Source of the DNA: Prevotella sp. UBA4341
GTDB lineage: Bacteria; Bacteroidota; Bacteroidia; Bacteroidales; Bacteroidaceae
NCBI GenBank assembly: GCA_002393705.1
Contig: DGTH01000161.1
Location: 1-12,209, forward strand
DNA: 12,209 nt
Reading direction: 5' to 3'
Shown: positions 7,480-12,209 of the stretch, in pieces
How the letters are laid out: each line of letters starts with the position of its first letter
How positions within the stretch are numbered: position 1 is the stretch's first letter
Translations under genes and position numbers: made by a program
Notes under the pieces: model-generated
What the model was told of the DNA's origin: nothing
What the model saw: the letters and a program-made list of their open reading frames with translations, nothing else
The model's database searches: none

Positions 7480-9237
7480 ATGAAGAAACTGCTGATATTA
7501 CTGCTTGCTTTCCTGCTCTGCATAAGCACCTCACAAGAAACCATGGCCACCGAAGGATGGCCAGCCAATTATAATGGCGTGATGCTGCAAGGATTCTATT
7601 GGGACTCGTTTTCTGACACAAGTTGGGCTAATCTGGAATCTCAAGCCGACGAACTTTCACAGTTTTTCGAGTTGATTTGGGTGCCTAATTCGGCATACGC
7701 CAACGCATCGTCGAATAATATGGGCTATCACCCAGTCTATTGGTTCGACCACCGAAGCGCTTTCGGCACAGAGGCACAACTACGCTCCATGATTAAAACG
7801 TTCAAGAACAAAGGAACGGGAATCATCGAAGATGTGGTCATCAACCACCGCGCCAGTGTGAACTCCAACTGGCTGAATTTCCCAAGAGAGACTTATAAGG
7901 GCATAACCTACCAGCTGACTGCCAGCGACATCTGTCAAGATGACGAGGCGAAGGACAACGGTTACAAACCGACTGGTGCCAAGGATACTGGCGAATCATG
8001 GGGCGGTGCTCGCGACCTAGACCACACTAGCCAGAACGTTCAGGACAATGTTAAGGCCTATGAGGATTTCCTGCTGAACGACTTAGGCTATGTCGGATTC
8101 CGCTATGATTTCGTGAAGGGATACGCACCGAAGTATGTGGCCATGTACAATCAGGCTGCCAACGTTACCTACAGCGTAGGCGAATGCTGGGACGGCAACA
8201 AAACGGTGGTAACTAACTGGCTGAACGGCACGAAGCAGGACGGAAAGATCCAATCGGCAGCTTTCGACTTTCCCATGAAGTACTACATCAACGATGCCTT
8301 TGCCGAGGGTAAGTGGAGCCGTCTAAGCGCTGGCGCTTTATGCGACGACAATAGCTACAAGCGATATGCGGTAACCTTCGTGGACAACCACGACACGGGT
8401 CGCTTCAGCGAATGCCCGCTGTACGCCAACGTGGAGGCTGCCAACGCATACATTCTATCGTTACCAGGCACACCGTGCGTTTGGCTGAGCCATTGGAAGA
8501 CGTACAAGACAGCCATCAAAAAACAGATTCTCATCCGTCGTGCTGCCGGCATCACCAACCAAAGCCAAATCCTGACCCAGCAGGCTTCTGCGCAAGGTTT
8601 TACGCTGTGCGTACAGGGAACAAGGGGCAAAATCTTGCTACTGTTGGGAGGTGATACTGAAAACGCTGGCAATACAGCCCAAGACAACTACAAAATAGCC
8701 TTAGAAGGCACCAACTACCGCCTCTATGTGAGTGGCAACGTAGATCTGTCTGCGCTGGATGATATCAAGGAAGACACATTCACGGCACCTGACTGCTGCA
8801 CGGTTAACGAAGGTGAGGTGTGCGCCTTCTTCGAGGCTCCTGCTAACTCCACGTGGAGCACCGTAAAATGTTGGGCATGGGACAGCAAGAACAACTACAC
8901 GGGCGGAACATGGCCTGGTGCAGTTTGCACCAAGGTGGGTACAAACAATGGAAACAACGTGTGGAAGTGGAGCTATAGCGGCACACTAACAACCGTACCC
9001 ACTTACATCATCTTCAATAACAACAATAATGGGCAGCAGACACCCGACTTGGACTTCCATAACGGCGGCTACTATACAGAAGCCGGTGCCCTACAGGGGA
9101 TTGTTACCGGCATTAAGGCTATCAGCGCCGATAGTCCATCTTCAGACAACCGCTACTACAACCTGAACGGCCAGCAGGTGGTGCCCAACCGCCCGGGTAT
9201 CTATATCCATAATGGCAAACGATACATCAAGAGATGA
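7480..9237 (+). CDS. Secreted GH13 alpha-amylase with CBM26-like module and T9SS-like tail
   Basis: Endo-acting hydrolase of alpha-1,4-glucan (starch), predicted extracellular. A signal peptide (residues 1 to about 23, cleavage probably after TMA) lacks a proper lipobox. The GH13 catalytic domain spans about 27-400 and has all four conserved regions: DVVINH (118-123), GFRYDF with nucleophile Asp210, GEC with acid/base Glu235, and FVDNHD with Asp305. Residues about 457-540 resemble a CBM26 starch-binding module, with Trp465, Trp467, Trp478, Trp495, Trp497 and a closing IIFNNNNNGQQTPDL. The last 40 residues (YYNLNGQQV, PGIYIHNGKRYIKR) match a type A C-terminal sorting tail of the type IX secretion system. 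The ATG is preceded by an A-rich leader without a Shine-Dalgarno sequence. Codon choice looks less biased than in the susCDEF genes. The stop overlaps the start of the next gene. GH13 subfamily not assigned. Confidence 0.95.
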   Translation: MKKLLILLLAFLLCISTSQETMATEGWPANYNGVMLQGFYWDSFSDTSWANLESQADELSQFFELIWVPNSAYANASSNNMGYHPVYWFDHRSAFGTEAQLRSMIKTFKNKGTGIIEDVVINHRASVNSNWLNFPRETYKGITYQLTASDICQDDEAKDNGYKPTGAKDTGESWGGARDLDHTSQNVQDNVKAYEDFLLNDLGYVGFRYDFVKGYAPKYVAMYNQAANVTYSVGECWDGNKTVVTNWLNGTKQDGKIQSAAFDFPMKYYINDAFAEGKWSRLSAGALCDDNSYKRYAVTFVDNHDTGRFSECPLYANVEAANAYILSLPGTPCVWLSHWKTYKTAIKKQILIRRAAGITNQSQILTQQASAQGFTLCVQGTRGKILLLLGGDTENAGNTAQDNYKIALEGTNYRLYVSGNVDLSALDDIKEDTFTAPDCCTVNEGEVCAFFEAPANSTWSTVKCWAWDSKNNYTGGTWPGAVCTKVGTNNGNNVWKWSYSGTLTTVPTYIIFNNNNNGQQTPDLDFHNGGYYTEAGALQGIVTGIKAISADSPSSDNRYYNLNGQQVVPNRPGIYIHNGKRYIKR

Positions 9238-10340
9238 AAAATATTAGTTTTCTCATTATATTCGCAGGAATGTGGCTCACGGGCTGCATTCCTGTTTCTG
9301 CTCAGAAGAAACTGCTCGGCGGCGACATCTCGCTGCTGCCCTCGTATATAGAAAAAGGTACGGAGTTCCGCACCGAGTCGGGACGGCGCATCAAGCGTCC
9401 GCTCCGTTTCTTCCGCCAGCAGGGTTGGAACGCCATGCGCGTAAGGCTTTTTGTGGATCCCGAAAAAGCACCGCAAGCCCACAAGGGTGAAGGCGTGTGC
9501 CAAGACCTCGACTACGTGATTGCACTCTCCAAGGACATCAAGCAGGCCGGACATCAGCTGATGCTCGACTTCCACTACAGCGACACCTGGGCCGATCCCG
9601 GCAAGCAGTTCACTCCTAACGGCTGGCTGCAAACAGACAGCTTGGCACTGCCCGACACGCTCTACCAGTACACCCGTCGCTGTCTGCAGGCAATGGTAAA
9701 GGCCGGATGCGCTCCTGAACTCATTCAGATGGGTAACGAAATCACCTTCGGAATGCTTTGGCCGAAAGCCAAGGTAGACCCGCTAAAGCCCGAGCGCTGG
9801 CCCTATCTCTGCCAGTTGCTCAAGAGTGGTGTGAAGGCCTGCCGTGAGGTTTGTCCCGAGGCGAAAATTATCATTCACACGGAGCACGCACAGGATTCGG
9901 CTGCCACCCGTGCGTACTACGAAAAACTGGCGGCATTCGGCGTTGATTACGACATCATCGGACTCTCCTACTATCCCATGTGGCACGAGCGGCTGCCCAT
10001 TCTCTCCGAGACGCTTCGCATGCTGGAGCGCGAGTTCCCGCAGAAACCTGTGATGATTGTAGAGACCGCTTTCTACTATAGTCACGAGAACGACCCCTGG
10101 GCCAAGCCCTCGCAATACAGCGAATACTACCCCATCAGCATCGAGGGCCAGCGGCAGTTCACGGCAGAACTCGTCAGCGAACTGAATCGCCACCGTAACG
10201 TAACGGGACTATTCTGGTGGTTCCCCGAGGAAAACGGCTACAAGAACACCGTCACCAAGGGATGGCTCAACCGCGGACTCTTCGACAACCGAACGGGTCG
10301 CGCCCTGCCAGCCCTGCAAGAAATGAAAAAGTTCAGGTAA
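9234..10340 (+). CDS. GH53 endo-beta-1,4-galactanase, probable lipoprotein
   Basis: Glycoside hydrolase family 53 enzyme, expected to cut beta-1,4-galactan side chains of pectin (type I arabinogalactan). GH53 hallmarks in order are GGDISLL (29-35), MRVRLFVDP (68-76), LDFHYSDTWADPGKQ (111-125), QMGNEITFG with acid/base Glu169, IIGLSYYPMWH (241-251), IVETAFYY with nucleophile Glu277, and GLFWWFPEENG (325-335). At 368 residues it is a catalytic domain with no added module. The signal sequence contains a good lipobox LTGC (Cys18), so a lipoprotein is likely. It lacks the acidic stretch after the Cys, so surface display is uncertain, and cleavage after VSA at residue 23 is an alternative. Its ATG overlaps the amylase stop codon (ATGA), which predicts translational coupling. 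A paralogue follows 71 bases downstream. Confidence 0.94.
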   Translation: MKNISFLIIFAGMWLTGCIPVSAQKKLLGGDISLLPSYIEKGTEFRTESGRRIKRPLRFFRQQGWNAMRVRLFVDPEKAPQAHKGEGVCQDLDYVIALSKDIKQAGHQLMLDFHYSDTWADPGKQFTPNGWLQTDSLALPDTLYQYTRRCLQAMVKAGCAPELIQMGNEITFGMLWPKAKVDPLKPERWPYLCQLLKSGVKACREVCPEAKIIIHTEHAQDSAATRAYYEKLAAFGVDYDIIGLSYYPMWHERLPILSETLRMLEREFPQKPVMIVETAFYYSHENDPWAKPSQYSEYYPISIEGQRQFTAELVSELNRHRNVTGLFWWFPEENGYKNTVTKGWLNRGLFDNRTGRALPALQEMKKFR

Positions 10341-10344
10341 AAGT

Positions 10345-10375
10345 TTTGCCCTTTCATTTTTTATCCATACCTTTG
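10345..10375 (+). promoter_or_regulatory. Canonical Bacteroidetes promoter for the second GH53 gene
   Basis: TTTG at 10345-10348 and TACCTTTG at 10368-10375 are separated by 19 bases, an excellent fit to the TTTG / TAnnTTTG promoter. The -33 element begins 5 bases after the stop codon of the first GH53 gene, and the ATG of the second lies 36 bases after the -7 box. The downstream edge of the -7 box overlaps an inverted repeat, TTTGC (10372-10376) and GCAAA (10379-10383). The sequence GCAAACG at 10379-10385 equals the left half of the palindrome at 7374. Confidence 0.8.
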
Positions 10376-10411
10376 CACGCAAACGGACTCATTATTTAAC
10401 AAAAACTACTT

Positions 10412-12004
10412 ATGAAAATCAGAACTCTACTCACTGGTATCCTCGCTTTTGCATCCATTTGTGGAAGTGCCCAGACAAAATATGCGGGAGGCGATCTCTC
10501 CATGCTCACGAAATACGAGGAAGCCAACGTGGCCTACTACGACGTGAACGGCACCAAGATTGAAAACGGCAAACTGCTGGAATTCCTGCGCGACGATGCC
10601 GGATTCAACATCGTCCGCGTGCGACTGTTCGTGAATCCCACGGGAGCCACGGGCGTCTGCCAGGATCTCGACTACGTGAAGAAATTGGGAAAGCAAATCA
10701 AAGACGCGTGCATGGCCTTCATGCTGGATTTCCACTATAGCGACACCTGGGCCGACCCCAGCAACCAATACACACCGGCAGCATGGAGCAGCCTGAGCGA
10801 TGCCGACCTCTACACCAAGATCTACGACTACACCAAGGAATGCCTCAACGCGCTGAAAGCCTACGGCGCAACGCCCGACTTCATCCAGACCGGCAACGAA
10901 ATCTCCTACGGCATGCTCTGGGGAGCCCAGGGCAGCAGCAGTCTGAAGAAATGCAACACATCCAGCACTGCCAACTGGGACAGTTTCATCTCATTGCTCA
11001 CAAACGCAGGAAAGGCCTGCCGCGAAGTGTGCCCCCAAGCCAAAATCATCATCCACACCGAGCGCACGGGCAACTGGTCAACCACAAAGGGCATATACGA
11101 CAAACTCAACGCGCTTGACTACGACGTCATCGGCCTTTCCTACTATCCTGAATGGCACAACAACATCGCCACGCTGAAAAGCACGCTGACCAACTGCCAC
11201 AACACCTATCCCTCTAAAGAAGTGATGATCGTGGAGACCGGCTATTACAACAACTGGTACAGAGAAGATGCCACCTACAAATTCGAAAGCACCTGGCCCG
11301 CCTCGCCCGAAGGACAGAAGAAATTCCTCACCGACCTGGTGGCGGCCACGAAAGACCTGAGCTACGTGACGGGACTGCTCTACTGGTTCCCCGAGGAAAA
11401 CCAGTCGGCCAATAACACCGTCTACGCGCCGTGGTACAACCACGGACTGTTCAGCACCTCCACCGGTCATGCTGTGGAGGCCCTCTACATCATTCAGGAA
11501 TTCCTCGGCAAGAGTTCCAGCACGGAACATGAAGTCAAGCAAATCTATGCCTTAGGCACCGGCGAAGAACTGGGCGACTGGAATCTGAGCAACTGTAAGG
11601 CCATGACCCCATGCGCTGACGGTGCAAGTTATTATATCGACGTGAAACCCACAGGCGACATCTGGCTCTGCTTCAGTGACGGCACCGACCTCAGCTGGGA
11701 CACCTATAATGCAACCTATCGTTTGTCAACAGGCGTGAAGGACGATCCCATCAGCATCGGCAACACCTATCAGCTGTCAAAAGCCGGTGATTTCGCCATG
11801 AAGCTCGCTGCCGGAGAATACCGCCTCACCGTAAACAGCAAGACTTGGCAACTGAAAGTGGAGGATCTGGCAGCAGCCCATATTGGCGGAATACAAGCCG
11901 AAACACCAGCCGACAGTCCTGTCTATGACCTTAGTGGACGCCGTGTCAACAATATGCAGAAGCCCGGCGTATATATCAAAGGCAAGCGGAAAATCACGAA
12001 ATGA
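10412..12004 (+). CDS. GH53 endo-beta-1,4-galactanase with SusF-like module and T9SS-like tail
   Basis: Second GH53 beta-1,4-galactanase, paralogous to the gene just upstream: the same blocks recur (LDFHYSDTWADP, CREVCP, AKIIIHTE, IGLSYYP, WFPEEN). The signal peptide ends near GSA (residues 18-20) with no lipobox, so the protein is probably released from the inner membrane as a soluble protein. The catalytic domain covers about 24-366, with acid/base Glu163 (GNEISYG) and nucleophile Glu275 (VMIVETGYY). Residues about 376-486 are an extra beta-rich module (opening IYALGTGEELGDW, then IWLCFSDG and a closing YRLTVNSKTWQLKVE) that resembles the SusF-type repeats in this locus. Residues about 496-530 (VYDLSGRRV, PGVYIKGKRKITK) resemble a type IX secretion sorting tail. 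No Shine-Dalgarno sequence; the start is fixed by the signal peptide and the promoter. Catalytic assignment is firm; the added module's ligand is unknown. Confidence 0.94.
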   Translation: MKIRTLLTGILAFASICGSAQTKYAGGDLSMLTKYEEANVAYYDVNGTKIENGKLLEFLRDDAGFNIVRVRLFVNPTGATGVCQDLDYVKKLGKQIKDACMAFMLDFHYSDTWADPSNQYTPAAWSSLSDADLYTKIYDYTKECLNALKAYGATPDFIQTGNEISYGMLWGAQGSSSLKKCNTSSTANWDSFISLLTNAGKACREVCPQAKIIIHTERTGNWSTTKGIYDKLNALDYDVIGLSYYPEWHNNIATLKSTLTNCHNTYPSKEVMIVETGYYNNWYREDATYKFESTWPASPEGQKKFLTDLVAATKDLSYVTGLLYWFPEENQSANNTVYAPWYNHGLFSTSTGHAVEALYIIQEFLGKSSSTEHEVKQIYALGTGEELGDWNLSNCKAMTPCADGASYYIDVKPTGDIWLCFSDGTDLSWDTYNATYRLSTGVKDDPISIGNTYQLSKAGDFAMKLAAGEYRLTVNSKTWQLKVEDLAAAHIGGIQAETPADSPVYDLSGRRVNNMQKPGVYIKGKRKITK

Positions 12005-12209
12005 GCAGGCGCTAAAGCCTTCTTCAGATACCGCTAATTAGTACTCAGGCAACAAAGTAAATTAGTTTGTATCCGCTCCTATTAACAAAAACCAACGGCT
12101 TCATGCATTTTAGAAGGCGTGAAGGCATTGGTATGTAGTTCTCAGAATGCAGAGGCTTTCAGCCGGAGACCCGCATCTTCGGGTAGCGAGAACATGATGT
12201 TCATGTTCT
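12005..12209. other. Non-coding tail with hairpins, possible dispersed repeat
   Basis: I see no gene I can support in these 205 bases. They hold the palindrome CTAATTAG (12032-12039), a small stem ACCCG/CGGGT (12169-12173 with 12180-12184) and a 9-bp inverted repeat at the very end. No stem followed by a T-tract is visible, so the terminator of the second GH53 gene is not identified. On the minus strand, short frames run in from the right edge (one ends at 12110 after 32 codons), but they lack recognisable domains. From about 12090 onward the sequence resembles an intergenic element that I believe recurs in Prevotella genomes; this is only an impression from memory. Confidence 0.35.
12189..12209. 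repeat. Inverted repeat at the window edge
   Basis: AGAACATGA (12189-12197) and TCATGTTCT (12201-12209) are exact inverse complements around TGT. The structure reaches the last base of the window, so the arms may be longer than seen. It follows directly after the ACCCG/CGGGT stem. It may be a stem-loop in a transcript, a protein-binding site or the edge of a repeat element; there is no T-tract within the visible part. Confidence 0.6.

Noticed and set aside
11078..11542. Minus-strand open frame of 154 codons inside the second GH53 gene
   Set aside because: It lies opposite the conserved catalytic domain with its nucleophile motif, and no promoter or family features are visible.
12110..12208. 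Minus-strand frame open to the window edge (32 codons)
   Set aside because: Short, no start inside the window, no recognisable domain, and it crosses both hairpins; more likely intergenic repeat than gene.
1..12209. tRNA, rRNA, CRISPR array, insertion sequence or transposase
   Set aside because: I found no tRNA-like fold, no regularly spaced direct repeats and no transposase-like protein in any frame; nearly all the window is accounted for by the seven coding genes.

Overview
The window looks like part of a polysaccharide utilisation locus (PUL) from a Bacteroidales bacterium, most likely Prevotellaceae (Prevotella/Segatella type). The grounds are a SusC/SusD pair, SusE/SusF-like surface lipoproteins, Bacteroidetes -7 boxes (TAnnTTTG), start codons mostly without a Shine-Dalgarno sequence, and two enzymes that end in a type IX secretion-like sorting tail. 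All seven protein-coding genes are on the + strand, so the window is one directional gene cluster cut at both ends.

Layout. Positions 3-2846 hold most of a SusC-type TonB-dependent transporter; its signal peptide and N-terminal domain lie upstream of the window. SusD (2870-4435), a SusE-like lipoprotein (4476-5402) and a long SusF-like lipoprotein with four carbohydrate-binding-type modules (5434-7296) follow with gaps of 23-40 bases, as expected of one operon. A strong intrinsic terminator (7325-7361) closes that unit. A 183-base intergenic region then carries a perfect 14-bp palindrome of LacI-family operator type and a TATCTTTG -7 box.

The second unit has a secreted GH13 alpha-amylase with a CBM26-like module (7480-9237). 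It overlaps by 4 bases (ATGA) a GH53 endo-beta-1,4-galactanase (9234-10340). A second, longer GH53 enzyme (10412-12004) has its own well-formed Bacteroidetes promoter (TTTG, 19-base spacer, TACCTTTG). The last 205 bases contain no gene I can support but do contain hairpins and possibly part of a dispersed repeat.

How it may work. The SusCDEF part is the classic outer-membrane apparatus that binds starch or malto-oligosaccharides at the surface and imports them; the amylase would make the oligosaccharides. The surprise is that galactan-degrading GH53 enzymes are wired into the same cluster, one of them translationally coupled to the amylase. The second GH53 also carries an extra module that resembles the SusF repeats of the same locus. 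I infer a mixed starch plus pectic-galactan system, suited to plant storage tissue in which starch is enclosed by galactan-rich pectin. No regulator, SusA/SusB homologue or beta-galactosidase lies inside the window.
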